Below are positions 45,847-54,806 of a stretch of 64,000 nt of DNA, piece after piece. Origin of the DNA: Clostridia bacterium. Its GTDB lineage: Bacteria > Bacillota > Clostridia > TANB77 > CAG-508. The notes under the pieces were generated by a model that saw only the letters and a list, made by a program, of their open reading frames with translations, was not told the DNA's origin and did not search any database. A program made the translations under genes and the position numbers. The stretch lies in contig JAFRNM010000004.1 of NCBI GenBank assembly GCA_017430135.1, forward strand, positions 237,147-301,146, given 5' to 3'. How positions within the stretch are numbered: the first letter of the stretch is position 1; each line of letters begins with the position of its first letter.

Positions 45847-46572
45847 TGGTTCTAATTTTGCAGCACTTTCTAGTGCAAGTTTTATCATAGTATCAACTCC
45901 ATATTGTCTTTCTTCTGGAGTTAAGCCTTCAACATCATCTAAGGTATCAACAACACTTAAAATACAAGATGCATTTTTACCCTCTCTCTTAGCATTATAA
46001 AATAAAGAGAAGGCTTCCATTTCACAGGCTGCAATATGTAAATCTTCTGGGATAATATTTAACATAGTGTCTATATTAGGAAGATATGGGTCAAAAATTT
46101 CATTACAAATTGTATTTCTTTTTGGGAGAGTAATTCCCATTTCTTTAGAAGTTTCCTCAATTATAGAATTCAATTTAGAACTTGATTCACAATCGTAGCA
46201 TTTAACATTGTCTAGTGCTTGTGAATAATTGCTTTCTGTAAAAGTTCTATCAACTAAAATCAAATCAAGCATTTTTATATCTTTATCTAAACTTCCACAA
46301 GTACCAATTCTAATAATATTTTCAACTCCGTAAAAATGAAATAATTCGAATGAATAAATTCCCATACTTGGAATTCCCATTCCAGAAGCCATTACAGTAA
46401 GACGAGCTCCTTTGTAAAATCCAGTATAAGCGAACATACCTCTAACGTCATTAACTAGTTTGTAATAATCAAAAAATTTTTCTGCAATATACTTGGCGCG
46501 AAGTGGGTCTCCGGGCATTATTACAGTTTTTGCAATATCATCAGCTGAAGCTTTATTGTGTGGTGTTGGCAT
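45832..46572 (-). CDS. deoD: Purine-nucleoside phosphorylase, DeoD type
   Basis: 246 residues from ATG at 46572 (MPTPHNKASADDIAKTVIMP), chosen because AGGAGG lies upstream; the ORF is open further but without signal. Motifs GDPLRAKYIAEKFF, MASGMGIPSMGIYS, RIGTCGSL and CEMEAFSLF define the hexameric DeoD family, which splits purine (deoxy)nucleosides with phosphate in nucleoside salvage. Confidence 0.96.
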   Translation of the reverse strand: MPTPHNKASADDIAKTVIMPGDPLRAKYIAEKFFDYYKLVNDVRGMFAYTGFYKGARLTVMASGMGIPSMGIYSFELFHFYGVENIIRIGTCGSLDKDIKMLDLILVDRTFTESNYSQALDNVKCYDCESSSKLNSIIEETSKEMGITLPKRNTICNEIFDPYLPNIDTMLNIIPEDLHIAACEMEAFSLFYNAKREGKNASCILSVVDTLDDVEGLTPEERQYGVDTMIKLALESAAKLEPKMNP

Positions 46573-46725
46573 AACAATTCCTCCTTTTTTTCTAATTATA
46601 ACATTAAAATTATTTTTTGCAAATTTTAAATACATATTTAATTAAAATATATTGAAATATTTTTTAAAACCAAGTATAATATAAAAGACAAATTTTAATT
46701 AAAAAAGGAGAGAATATTAAACCCA

Positions 46726-48045
46726 ATGCAAATATTTATACTAATACTACTTATAGGACTAAATGCATTTTTCGCGGCAAGTGAAATAGCATTTATATCC
46801 TTAAATGACGCGAAGATAGACAAACAAGCAAAAGAAGGAAATAAAAAAGCAAAACAAATTCAAAAAATGTTAAAAACACCAAGTAAGTTTTTAGCAACAA
46901 TTCAAATAGGAATAACACTTGCAGGATTTTTATCAAGTGCGTTTGCATCAGATGCATTTGCACAAGACTTAGCACCAGTTTTATATAGTTGGATTCCTGC
47001 AATATCACTAAATTTATGGAAAACAATATCAATAATTTTAATTACTGTGATTTTATCATTCTTTACACTAGTTTTTGGAGAACTTGTACCAAAAAGATTA
47101 GCGATGAAGAATTACGAAAAAATCTCATTTGCAACAATAGGAATAATCAGAACAATTTCAATTTTAACAGCTCCATTTGTAAAATTATTAACAATGGTAA
47201 CAAATGGAATCTCTAAAATGTTTGGGGTAAGCGAAACAGATGAAGAAACAGTTACAGAAGAAGAAATCAGAATGATGGTAGATCAAGGTGAAGAAAAAGG
47301 TGCAATTGAAGAAGAGGAAAAAGAACTAATAAACAATGTTTTTGAATTCAATGACATTACAGTTTCTGAAATTATGACGCACAGAACAGATATCTTTGCA
47401 ATAGATATACACACAACACCATCAGAGTTACTTGAACTAATTTCAGAGGAAGAATATAGGCATAGTAGAATTCCAGTATATGACGAAACAATAGATGAAA
47501 TAAAAGGTATTTTATATATAAAAGATATTCTAAAAAACATGAATAAAAAGACATTTAAAATAAAAACAACTATGAAAGAAGCATATTTTGTTCCGCAGAA
47601 TAAATTAATAAATGAACTATTCAAAGAACTTCAAAAAAATAAAAAACAAATGGCAATAATAGTTGACGAATATGGCGGAACAGCTGGATTGATTACTATG
47701 GAAGACATTCTAGAAGAACTTGTTGGAGATATTTATGACGAATATGACGAAATAGAAGAAGAATTTGAAAAAATTGATGAAAACACGTATATTCTAAGTG
47801 GTAGTATGACAATTTATGATGTTAATAAATTGTTAAATACAAAAATTCCAGAAGGAGATTATGATACATTATCGGGATATTTACAAGAAGAAATGGGAAG
47901 AATTCCAGAAGATGAAGAATTACCAATAATTGAAACAAAAGAGGTAACCTTCAAAATAGAAGAATATGAAGATAAGAGAATTGTCAAAGTAAAAGCATGC
48001 AAAAACAAAATTGAAAATATTTCAAAAGAGGAAGAAGAAGAATAG
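46726..48045 (+). CDS. CNNM/CorC-family transporter-like protein (DUF21-CBS-CorC_HlyC)
   Basis: 439 residues. The DUF21 membrane domain (residues 1-170; LLIGLNAFFAASEIAFISLN, FGELVPKRLAMKN) is followed by a CBS pair (VSEIMTHRTDIFAID and IVDEYGGTAGLITMEDILEELVGDIYDE region) and the C-terminal CorC_HlyC domain. Such proteins are linked to Mg2+ or Co2+ export; older annotation calls them hemolysins. AAAGGAG lies 15 nt before the ATG, unusually far. Confidence 0.92.
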   Translation: MQIFILILLIGLNAFFAASEIAFISLNDAKIDKQAKEGNKKAKQIQKMLKTPSKFLATIQIGITLAGFLSSAFASDAFAQDLAPVLYSWIPAISLNLWKTISIILITVILSFFTLVFGELVPKRLAMKNYEKISFATIGIIRTISILTAPFVKLLTMVTNGISKMFGVSETDEETVTEEEIRMMVDQGEEKGAIEEEEKELINNVFEFNDITVSEIMTHRTDIFAIDIHTTPSELLELISEEEYRHSRIPVYDETIDEIKGILYIKDILKNMNKKTFKIKTTMKEAYFVPQNKLINELFKELQKNKKQMAIIVDEYGGTAGLITMEDILEELVGDIYDEYDEIEEEFEKIDENTYILSGSMTIYDVNKLLNTKIPEGDYDTLSGYLQEEMGRIPEDEELPIIETKEVTFKIEEYEDKRIVKVKACKNKIENISKEEEEE

Positions 48046-48072
48046 AAATATTCAAAAAAGAGGAGATATTGT

Positions 48073-49812
48073 ATGAAAAAGAAAAATGTGGTAATTATTG
48101 TGATATTACTAGCAATAATAATTGGAATATCTGTATTTTTTATAATGCAAAATTCTAAAGTAGCTGGAAGAGATTATAATATAGAAAAAGTAGAAAACTT
48201 TAATTATTTTGTAGTACAAGATGGTGATAATTATGGAGTTATGGACAAAGAGGCAAAAATAGTAATTGAACCAAAATATCAAAACATTGTAATACCTAAT
48301 CCATCTAAGCCAATATTTATATGTACTCCTTCAGATAGCAAATCTAAAGTATTAAATGAAAAAAATGAAGAACTATTTACAAATTACGAAGAAGTTGGAA
48401 GTATTAAACTAAAAAATCTTGCAAGTAGTTTGGTATATGAGAAAAGTGTTCTAAAATATAAAAAAGAAGAAAAATATGGCTTAATTGATTTTAATGGAAA
48501 AGAAATTACAAAACCAATATATGGTTCTATAGATGCCTTAGAATACAAAGAGGGAGAACTAATTGTAGAAAAAGATGGAAAATATGGAGTAATAAATATA
48601 AAGGGTGTTACATTAGTAGAACCACAATATGAAATAATTAAGGTTGATGGATATTATACAGAAGAAAATGGCTATAAAAAAGCTGGATATATTGTTGGTA
48701 TAAAAACAGAAGAAGGTTATAGATATGGATATGTAGATGTAAATGGAAATACATTATTGGAAACTGAATTTAATGAGATTTTAAGAGTTTCAAATATCAA
48801 AGATGACAACAATATTTATTTTATAGCTTCTAAAAATGGACAATATGGATTATATAAAAATAGTTCAAGCATATTAAACACAGAATATCAATCAATAGAA
48901 TACAATCAAACAAATAATATTTTTGTTATAGAAAAAAGCAGAAGATTTGGAATTACAGATACAAATGGAAAAATAATTGTAGGAACAAATTATGCTCAAA
49001 TAGATATTACAGGAAAATATATTTATGCTAAACCAAAACAGGGAGAGACAGAAGTGTTAGACGCAACTGGCAAAAAAGTGGAAATACCTGCAAACATATC
49101 TAAAATAGCAATACAAGATGGAAAATATAGTATTGTAATTACAAATGAAAATCAAAAAACAACATATGGTGTAGAAGATAAAAACGGAAAGGTAATAATA
49201 CCAAGCCAATACACATATATAGAATATTTATTTGACGATTATTTTATAGCATGTGATAGTAATGGATTACTTGGGGTAGTTGACGAAAAAAATGATAAAA
49301 AAATAGATTTAAAATATAATTCTGTTCAAGGAATAAAAAGCGCAAAACTTATACAAACAGTTTTAACACAAGAAAATATAACAACTATTTATAATAATAA
49401 ATTTGAAAAAGTTTGTGAATTAAAAAGTGCAACAATTCAACAAATAGATGATTTTATAAAAATCTATAACAATAATGAAGTGTACTATATAAATAATGCA
49501 GGAAAAAATGTAACAAGCCAGGAAGTATATCGAAATAATAAACTATATGCAAAACAAGAAAATGGAAAATGGGGATTTGCTGATAAATCAGGCAACATAA
49601 TAGTAAAATGCGAATATGATAAAGTTACAGAACTTAATAAATATGGTTATGCAGGAATATGTAAAAATGGAAAATGGGGTTCAATAGATGCAGAAGGAAA
49701 AGTAATTCAAGAACCAACTTATGAAATAAAAGGAAATTTTGAACCAAGTTTCTTAGGAAAATATTATCAAGTAACATTTGGATTTGGAGAAATTTATTTT
49801 ACAAATAAATAG
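48073..49812 (+). CDS. Membrane-anchored WG-repeat protein
   Basis: 579 residues. An N-terminal signal anchor (VVIIVILLAIIIGISVFFI) is followed by about ten WG-type repeats: YGVMDKEAKIVIEPKYQNI, YGLIDFNGKEITKPIYGSI, YGVINIKGVTLVEPQYEI, WGFADKSGNIIVKCEYDKV, WGSIDAEGKVIQEPTYEI. The repeats form a surface beta structure of unknown ligand. It follows the CNNM gene by 27 nt and may be co-transcribed. Confidence 0.88.
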   Translation: MKKKNVVIIVILLAIIIGISVFFIMQNSKVAGRDYNIEKVENFNYFVVQDGDNYGVMDKEAKIVIEPKYQNIVIPNPSKPIFICTPSDSKSKVLNEKNEELFTNYEEVGSIKLKNLASSLVYEKSVLKYKKEEKYGLIDFNGKEITKPIYGSIDALEYKEGELIVEKDGKYGVINIKGVTLVEPQYEIIKVDGYYTEENGYKKAGYIVGIKTEEGYRYGYVDVNGNTLLETEFNEILRVSNIKDDNNIYFIASKNGQYGLYKNSSSILNTEYQSIEYNQTNNIFVIEKSRRFGITDTNGKIIVGTNYAQIDITGKYIYAKPKQGETEVLDATGKKVEIPANISKIAIQDGKYSIVITNENQKTTYGVEDKNGKVIIPSQYTYIEYLFDDYFIACDSNGLLGVVDEKNDKKIDLKYNSVQGIKSAKLIQTVLTQENITTIYNNKFEKVCELKSATIQQIDDFIKIYNNNEVYYINNAGKNVTSQEVYRNNKLYAKQENGKWGFADKSGNIIVKCEYDKVTELNKYGYAGICKNGKWGSIDAEGKVIQEPTYEIKGNFEPSFLGKYYQVTFGFGEIYFTNK

Positions 49813-49831
49813 AAAAATCTATCCAAAAGTG

Positions 49832-49890
49832 AAAAATGGGACGTGTACAAAAAATATCATTTTGATATTTTTTGTACACGTCCCATTTTT
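49832..49890. terminator. Bidirectional 28-bp hairpin between convergent genes
   Basis: The left arm 49832-49859 and right arm 49863-49890 are perfectly complementary (arms start AAAAATGGGACGTGTAC), 3-nt loop, with A and T runs on either side. Confidence 0.85.
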
Positions 49891-49901
49891 TATTTTTTAT
49901 A

Positions 49902-50597
49902 TTATTTTTCCAATTGAGGTAATTTATCTTCGCGATAAACTTTTTTCTTTTCAAAACTATAATAATATTTTCTCAAACTTCCATCTTTGTTAATTCTATA
50001 TTCATCTTTAATATGTTTAGGTGGTCTATTAGGATGAGACATCCATTGAATATGTTGTATAAAATTATAATAAGGATTATCATTATTTAGTGCTTCAGAA
50101 GATTCTCTTAAAAGTTTTCTTTGTTCTTTACTTAGTTTCATTAGTATTGGGGTACCCCAAAATGTTGGGCGATTGGCTTGAGTTTCGATAACCATATCTT
50201 TAATTCCTTTATAAACAGGAATATAATCTGTTTTGGCATAATTATTCATAAAAGTTCTAATGAAAGCTTCTGTACAATGGAAAGTAATTGGCATATTAAA
50301 TTCTTTCATATCAACCCCGATAAGAAAAGTATTTGTTTTGCTTTGTGAAAACTCTTTATTGTAAGTTTCATCTAAAATAACGCCCCAATTTCTTTCTTTA
50401 TCTTTATCAATTAACATTAAAAGTAGAGATTCAATTGCATGTTTTTTATTTTCATAAGCAAATTGAGTAGAAGCTTGAAGAACAATACATTGCCCTAAAT
50501 CTGATAAAATATCATGTTTTAAATCTGGTAATCGACCACTAAATTCATCATTGTAGTAAGTTTCATATTTTTCTAAGAGCTTGTTTAATATAAGCAT
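49902..50597 (-). CDS. Unrecognised protein, downstream member of a gene pair
   Basis: 231 residues from ATG at 50597 (MLILNKLLEKYETYYNDEF). It is mixed alpha/beta, with aromatic-rich segments (NPYYNFIQHIQWMSHPNRPP) and the strand-like NTFLIGVDMKEFNMPITFHC. No catalytic motif or membrane segment is visible and I do not recognise the family. It overlaps the upstream gene by 35 nt in the +1 frame. Its own frame has a stop just 2 codons before this ATG. The Shine-Dalgarno is poor, so either translational coupling or a frameshift joining the two is possible. Confidence 0.7.
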   Translation of the reverse strand: MLILNKLLEKYETYYNDEFSGRLPDLKHDILSDLGQCIVLQASTQFAYENKKHAIESLLLMLIDKDKERNWGVILDETYNKEFSQSKTNTFLIGVDMKEFNMPITFHCTEAFIRTFMNNYAKTDYIPVYKGIKDMVIETQANRPTFWGTPILMKLSKEQRKLLRESSEALNNDNPYYNFIQHIQWMSHPNRPPKHIKDEYRINKDGSLRKYYYSFEKKKVYREDKLPQLEK

Positions 50598-51618
50598 TAT
50601 TTAATTCTTCATAGACAATATCTGGAGTGATTTTCATATCTGATGTACAATTATTTGCTTTTTCTTCAATAAAAAGCCTAGTATAATTAGAGAAAATCTT
50701 TTGTTGTAACAATATTTGTTGGATTTGTTCATCAGATAAATTAAAAGTATATTCTGGATTCTCCTTATATTTTCTAAACAAATCGGTTTTATAAATAATA
50801 TATAAACAATAATTATATGTCTCTATAGCTTTAGCAACTTTATTTGCGTAAAAAGCTGACAGAGCAATTAGTTCGTCTATTTTAAAGTTTTTATAAAATT
50901 CTGGTTTCATTAAATCAGTAATTACAGGTCTTTTTAAATCATCTTCAGATTCTTCATCATAATTGAATCCTAAAAATTCAAGATTTGAATTCATTAACCT
51001 GATACTATTACGATTATTATTATCAGGTAGAGTTCCAGTAAAATTAAGAATATCACAATATGTAAGCATTTTATTTATATAACCTTTTTGGATTGTATTA
51101 TTATAATATTTATCATAAAACTGTTTTAAAAATTTACATATTTTACTTTGCAAAACCTTAATTTCAGAGGAAGACAAATTATGATCTAATAATTCTTTTT
51201 TGGTTTCAGAAGTAATAATATTTTTATTAGCATTAAAAGCATCTTTCAGTAAAGTCAAATAGTTTTCTTCAATGCTGGAGGTGTATTTATAGCGAGTTTC
51301 GCAACTATTTACTATGTCATCTATTTTGGGAGAAACTAATAAATCTCCAATAATATTAGGTTCTTTTAGAATTGTTTCAAGTGTTTTAAACAAATATAAA
51401 TCTGATCTAGTTGGATGTTTTAGAGAATATAAATCAGTATTAAGTAAATTGTTCATTTTAGTTTCAATTATGCTGATATCTTCATCTGGATGTTGGTTTA
51501 AGTATTTTTTTACAGATTTTTCGGTTGCTAGAATAATATTTTTTATATCTTGGATTTTTATATCAGATGTTTTAAACATTCTATCTATATCATACTTCAA
51601 TGCATTTACATATTCCAT
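50563..51618 (-). CDS. Unrecognised alpha-helical protein, upstream member of a gene pair
   Basis: 351 residues (MEYVNALKYDIDRMFKTSDI). It appears almost wholly helical and charged, with no signal peptide, transmembrane helix or known motif. Shine-Dalgarno AAAGGAGG lies 8 nt upstream. Transcription diverges from the cysteine desulfurase gene. The pair is isolated among housekeeping genes and ends at a strong convergent terminator. Confidence 0.75.
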   Translation of the reverse strand: MEYVNALKYDIDRMFKTSDIKIQDIKNIILATEKSVKKYLNQHPDEDISIIETKMNNLLNTDLYSLKHPTRSDLYLFKTLETILKEPNIIGDLLVSPKIDDIVNSCETRYKYTSSIEENYLTLLKDAFNANKNIITSETKKELLDHNLSSSEIKVLQSKICKFLKQFYDKYYNNTIQKGYINKMLTYCDILNFTGTLPDNNNRNSIRLMNSNLEFLGFNYDEESEDDLKRPVITDLMKPEFYKNFKIDELIALSAFYANKVAKAIETYNYCLYIIYKTDLFRKYKENPEYTFNLSDEQIQQILLQQKIFSNYTRLFIEEKANNCTSDMKITPDIVYEELNNAYIKQALRKI

Positions 51619-51691
51619 AATAAAACCTCCTTTTTATATTATAACATAATTTACATAATTTTACAATATAAGATAAAAACTAATTAGTTTG

Positions 51692-51745
51692 TTATTTCAC
51701 TTTTTTAAATACTTATTCATAAAATGAATAAAGGAAGTGAAATAA
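51692..51745 (+). promoter_or_regulatory. Hairpin burying the ribosome-binding site of the cysteine desulfurase gene
   Basis: TTATTTCACTT (51692-51702) pairs with AAGTGAAATAA (51735-51745), extended by TTTT with AAGG (two G-T pairs), and an inner stem TATTCAT / ATGAATA caps it. AAGGAAGTG (51731-51739), the Shine-Dalgarno, is fully paired. The ATG at 51747 begins one base after the stem. Confidence 0.6.
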
Positions 51746-51746
51746 A

Positions 51747-52946
51747 ATGAGTTCTTTATATTTTGATAATAGCGCAACTACAAGAATTAAGCCAGAAGTG
51801 CTTGAGGCAATGATGCCATATTTGAAATTGGAATATGGAAATCCATCATCAATGTACACGATAGGTAGAAGTGCAAAAAGAGCAATAGAAAATGCTAGAA
51901 TAAATGTTGCAAACTTAATAAATGCAAATCCCAATGAAATATATTTTACATCTTGTGGATCAGAAAGTGATAATACAGCTCTAAAAGGGATTGCATATAA
52001 AAATAGAGAAAAAGGAAATCATATAATAATCTCTAAAATTGAACATCCTGCAATTTTAAATTCATGCAAAGCCTTGGAAAGAGAAGGGTTTGAAATTACA
52101 TATTTAAATGTTGACGAAGAAGGATTTGTGGATTTAAATCAACTAGAAACATCAATCAAGAATAATACAATATTGATAAGTATAATGTTTGCTAATAATG
52201 AAATAGGAACAATTGAACCAATAAAAAGTATATCAAAAATTGCACACAATAAAGGAATTATATTTCATACAGATGCAGTTCAGGCTTGTGGCAATATTCC
52301 AATAGACGTAAAAGAATTAGAGATTGATATGCTTAGTCTTTCAGGACATAAAATATATGGACCGAAAGGGATAGGGGCTTTATATGTAAAAAATGGAATA
52401 GAATTTGAAAGTCTAATAAATGGTGGGCATCAAGAAAAAGGTAAAAGAGCAGGAACAGAAAATGTAGCCGAAATAGTTGGGTTAGGAAAAGCATCTGTCA
52501 TAGCTAAACAGGGATTAAATACGCATATAAGATATTTATCAATGCTAAGAGATTATTATGTTTCTGAAATAGAAAGAAGAATTCCTAATATAGTAATAAA
52601 TGGACCAAGAAATAAGTGGGGATTAGATAATAGTTTAATTGCAAAAAATAAGACTTTAAATCAAAACTATTTACAAAGACTCCCTGGAAATGCAAACTTT
52701 TCATTTTTAGATATTGAAGGAAATACATTATTATTAAAATTAGATCAGATGGGTATAAGTGCATCAAGTGCTTCAGCATGCTCATCGGGAAATCCAGAAC
52801 CATCACATGTATTAACTGCAATAGGAAGAGAAGAGGCAACAGCAAAATCAGCGCTAAGAATAACTTTCGGAGAAGATAATACAATAGATGATGTTAATTA
52901 CTTAATAAATTGTATAGAAAAAATTATTTTAGAAACAAACAAATAA
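51747..52946 (+). CDS. Cysteine desulfurase, NifS/IscS-like
   Basis: A 399-residue PLP enzyme that takes sulfur from Cys for Fe-S clusters or thionucleosides. Motifs: YFDNSATTRIKPEVLEAM, FTSCGSESDNTALKG, HTDAVQACGNIPID, PLP Lys in LSLSGHKIYGPKGIGALY, and the mobile catalytic-Cys loop SASSASACSSGNPEPSHVL. About 22 residues are inserted before RLPGNANFSF (NKWGLDNSLIAKNKTLNQNY), where most relatives have a short loop. No iscU or mnmA is adjacent, so its acceptor is unknown. Confidence 0.92.
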   Translation: MSSLYFDNSATTRIKPEVLEAMMPYLKLEYGNPSSMYTIGRSAKRAIENARINVANLINANPNEIYFTSCGSESDNTALKGIAYKNREKGNHIIISKIEHPAILNSCKALEREGFEITYLNVDEEGFVDLNQLETSIKNNTILISIMFANNEIGTIEPIKSISKIAHNKGIIFHTDAVQACGNIPIDVKELEIDMLSLSGHKIYGPKGIGALYVKNGIEFESLINGGHQEKGKRAGTENVAEIVGLGKASVIAKQGLNTHIRYLSMLRDYYVSEIERRIPNIVINGPRNKWGLDNSLIAKNKTLNQNYLQRLPGNANFSFLDIEGNTLLLKLDQMGISASSASACSSGNPEPSHVLTAIGREEATAKSALRITFGEDNTIDDVNYLINCIEKIILETNK

Positions 52947-52964
52947 TTATATATAGAAATCAAT

Positions 52965-52993
52965 TGACAAAAAAATATCACTTTGTTAGAATT
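52965..52993 (+). promoter_or_regulatory. Promoter for the 53017-53679 gene pair
   Basis: TTGACA (52965-52970) and TAGAAT (52988-52993), 17-nt spacing. Confidence 0.6.
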
Positions 52994-53016
52994 ATATGCA
53001 AGAGGAGGAAATTTAA

Positions 53017-53229
53017 ATGACTAAAGAAGAAAATTTTGAAAATAAGATGGATATAGAGATATTATCATTGGAAGAACTACAACAACAAGCAACTCAAGTT
53101 AAAGAAAAATTAGAAATTGGAAAAAATAATTTAATACAAAATATTGCTAAAAAAGAAAAATTGAAACAACGAGCAATTGAATTAAAAGGACTAAACAATG
53201 GAAATAAAGAAACACAATATCAAATATAG
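53017..53229 (+). CDS. Small coiled-coil protein of unknown function
   Basis: 70 residues, acidic N-terminus then a helical segment (LEELQQQATQVKEKLEIGKN, IAKKEKLKQRAIELKGL) with heptad spacing. AGGAGG lies 8 nt upstream. The next gene follows after 15 nt and also ends in a coiled coil, so the two may pair. Not recognised. Confidence 0.65.
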   Translation: MTKEENFENKMDIEILSLEELQQQATQVKEKLEIGKNNLIQNIAKKEKLKQRAIELKGLNNGNKETQYQI

Positions 53230-53244
53230 AATAGGAGAAAAGAT

Positions 53245-53679
53245 ATGAGTAGCCAAAGAGAAAGTTTATGGGAAAAAATAAAAAAATTTTTTAAGAATCT
53301 ATTTAAAAAAGAGAAAATCGAAGCTTTGCCAGAGCCAGAGATAGAGACGAAAATAGAACCTAAAGTAGAACAAAATATAGAGCAAACACAAGAAATAATG
53401 CAAGTATCTGAGACTGAAACTGAGATAGAGTCAGAAACAAAAACCGAACAACCAATAAATAAAAAATCTAAGGAAGAATATTTAGATTTATATAAAAAAA
53501 TAAAAGAAAACCAAATTGATATCAATACATTAACAAAAGATGAATTAATAATGTTTATAAAATTTGGAAATGCAGAATTACAATTCTTAGAAAATAGGAT
53601 TGAAAGTGAAAAAACAGAGATTACTAAGTATAAAAAAGAAATAGTATTTTATCAAAATAATTTGGTAGAAACAGCATAA
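53245..53679 (+). CDS. Small protein with basic amphipathic N-terminus, acidic linker and coiled coil
   Basis: 144 residues. WEKIKKFFKNLFKKEKIE near the start is a likely membrane-binding amphipathic helix. A long Glu/Thr/Pro linker (residues 28-75) follows, then a helical C-terminus (LQFLENRIESEKTEITKYKK). AGGAG is upstream. I do not recognise it. The layout suggests a peripheral membrane adaptor, which is inference. Confidence 0.65.
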   Translation: MSSQRESLWEKIKKFFKNLFKKEKIEALPEPEIETKIEPKVEQNIEQTQEIMQVSETETEIESETKTEQPINKKSKEEYLDLYKKIKENQIDINTLTKDELIMFIKFGNAELQFLENRIESEKTEITKYKKEIVFYQNNLVETA

Positions 53680-53688
53680 AATATATAA

Positions 53689-53739
53689 ATAGCACAAATT
53701 AACATAAAATTTGAAAAGCGTGTTAATTTGTGCTATAAT
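53689..53739 (+). promoter_or_regulatory. Promoter embedded in a 16-bp inverted repeat, before the foreign-composition gene
   Basis: TTGAAA (53711-53716) and TATAAT (53734-53739), 17-nt spacing. Perfect arms ATAGCACAAATTAACA (53689-53704) and TGTTAATTTGTGCTAT (53721-53736) enclose the -35 box and overlap the -10 box, an operator-like arrangement. The AGCACAAA/TTTGTGCT boxes match those at 35.5 kb. Confidence 0.6.
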
Positions 53740-53745
53740 ATTTGT

Positions 53746-53805
53746 ATACGGCGAGATGCCTTTACATAAATTCATCTCCGTATCAAGGCCTCAAAAGGGC
53801 CTGAC
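53746..53805 (+). promoter_or_regulatory. Structured 5' leader of the 53838 gene
   Basis: ATACGGCGAGATG pairs with CATCTCCGTAT (two-base bulge), followed by AGGCC / GGCCT around TCAAAAG. Both lie between the promoter and the ribosome-binding site. Their GC content differs from the surrounding DNA. Confidence 0.45.
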
Positions 53806-53837
53806 ATAAATATTTTATTAAATAAGGAGTGTTGACT

Positions 53838-54746
53838 ATGAGACCAGTACTAAAGACAAAAACCATTATGAATCAGTTTAAGCGGAATGGGGATTTAACC
53901 CTTGCTGCTATGGCTGATAACTACGGAATGCCTGAGGAGGAATTCTTGGAGGCTATCAAAGGAGTAGTAGGAAAAGAGAATTATTCCGATTTACAGAGAA
54001 TGAACTCAAAACGGCTGAAGGCCGGAAAAGGTAAGCCGGCAATCACAACAGAGGAGGATGACGATGAGATGAAGGCAAGAGTTCGGAAAGATCTTCTGGA
54101 GAAGAAGGAGGCAATGGTGAGAGAAGACCTTCAGGAACGAAGTGAGACAGAAAAAAGCCAGAAAATTAAAGAAGATACACCAAAGGAACTTAATAATGTT
54201 GAAAAACTGCAGGAGAAAATGCAGAATGTTACAACTATTATAAGTACAATAACTGAGCAGTTGGAGGATTTGAATAGCTCTCGAGAAAATATAAGATGTC
54301 AGATTGAAGAGCTAACAAGTAAGGTGAATTCCTTAAGACTTGACGAAGCTCTACAGGATGAGGAATACCGGGAAAAACAGGCAGAGCTAGAAAATGCTAA
54401 GGAAGAACAGACTCAGCTCCAGAAAGAGCTTGATAGTCTTACAAAGGTAATTCTTATTGCTCCTCAGTATGGGGGAAAGATTCCTACTAGTAGAACCGTA
54501 ATTTCAATCATGTCACGTGGGAAGAATTCGGAGATAATAGTAGAAAGGGTTCCTAAGGAAGAATGGATGAGTCAACCTTCCATTGATAAGATGATGGAAG
54601 CGGGGTACGATTCTCTTGAAAAGTATCTTGAGGCATTTGAATTCGTTCAGCTAGTACTGAAGTACCAAATTTTGGGAAAAAAATACGAACTTCGATGCCC
54701 AGAAAAAATTACAAATATGATAAAAGCTGAAGGAGGCGAAGTTTAA
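53838..54746 (+). CDS. Unrecognised coiled-coil protein of foreign base composition
   Basis: 302 residues from ATG at 53838, 8 nt after AAGGAG. The first 60 residues include a helix-turn-helix-like stretch (GDLTLAAMADNYGMPEEEFL). A long charged coiled coil (about 75-200) follows, then a compact C-terminal domain (IAPQYGGKIPTSRTVISIMS, VQLVLKYQILGKKYELRCPE). Bases 53881-53940 contain 31 G/C of 60, against 11 of 60 in 53521-53580; codons such as CGG, GAG, AAG, CTT and CTG are used where neighbours use AGA, GAA, AAA and TTA. This is recent horizontal transfer. Function unknown; a DNA- or RNA-binding regulator is one reading of the N-terminus. Confidence 0.8.
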   Translation: MRPVLKTKTIMNQFKRNGDLTLAAMADNYGMPEEEFLEAIKGVVGKENYSDLQRMNSKRLKAGKGKPAITTEEDDDEMKARVRKDLLEKKEAMVREDLQERSETEKSQKIKEDTPKELNNVEKLQEKMQNVTTIISTITEQLEDLNSSRENIRCQIEELTSKVNSLRLDEALQDEEYREKQAELENAKEEQTQLQKELDSLTKVILIAPQYGGKIPTSRTVISIMSRGKNSEIIVERVPKEEWMSQPSIDKMMEAGYDSLEKYLEAFEFVQLVLKYQILGKKYELRCPEKITNMIKAEGGEV

Positions 54747-54755
54747 GTTCATAGT

Positions 54756-54793
54756 CAATGCAAAAGGTGGGAGATTCCCACCTTTTTGCATTG
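54756..54793 (+). terminator. Terminator of the 53838 gene
   Basis: CAATGCAAAAGGTGGGA / TCCCACCTTTTTGCATTG with one extra A in the right arm and a 3-nt loop. Confidence 0.75.
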
Positions 54794-54806
54794 TGGAAAC
54801 TTTTTG

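Noticed and set aside
49778..49993. Plus-strand ORF of 71 codons at the end of the WG-repeat gene
   Set aside because: It overlaps the WG gene in another frame, crosses the bidirectional terminator and enters the convergent gene; no start signal.
53220..53525. Minus-strand 101-codon ORF rich in S, V and F
   Set aside because: It is antisense to the 53245-53679 gene; the composition is just the mirror of its Glu/Lys/Thr codons.
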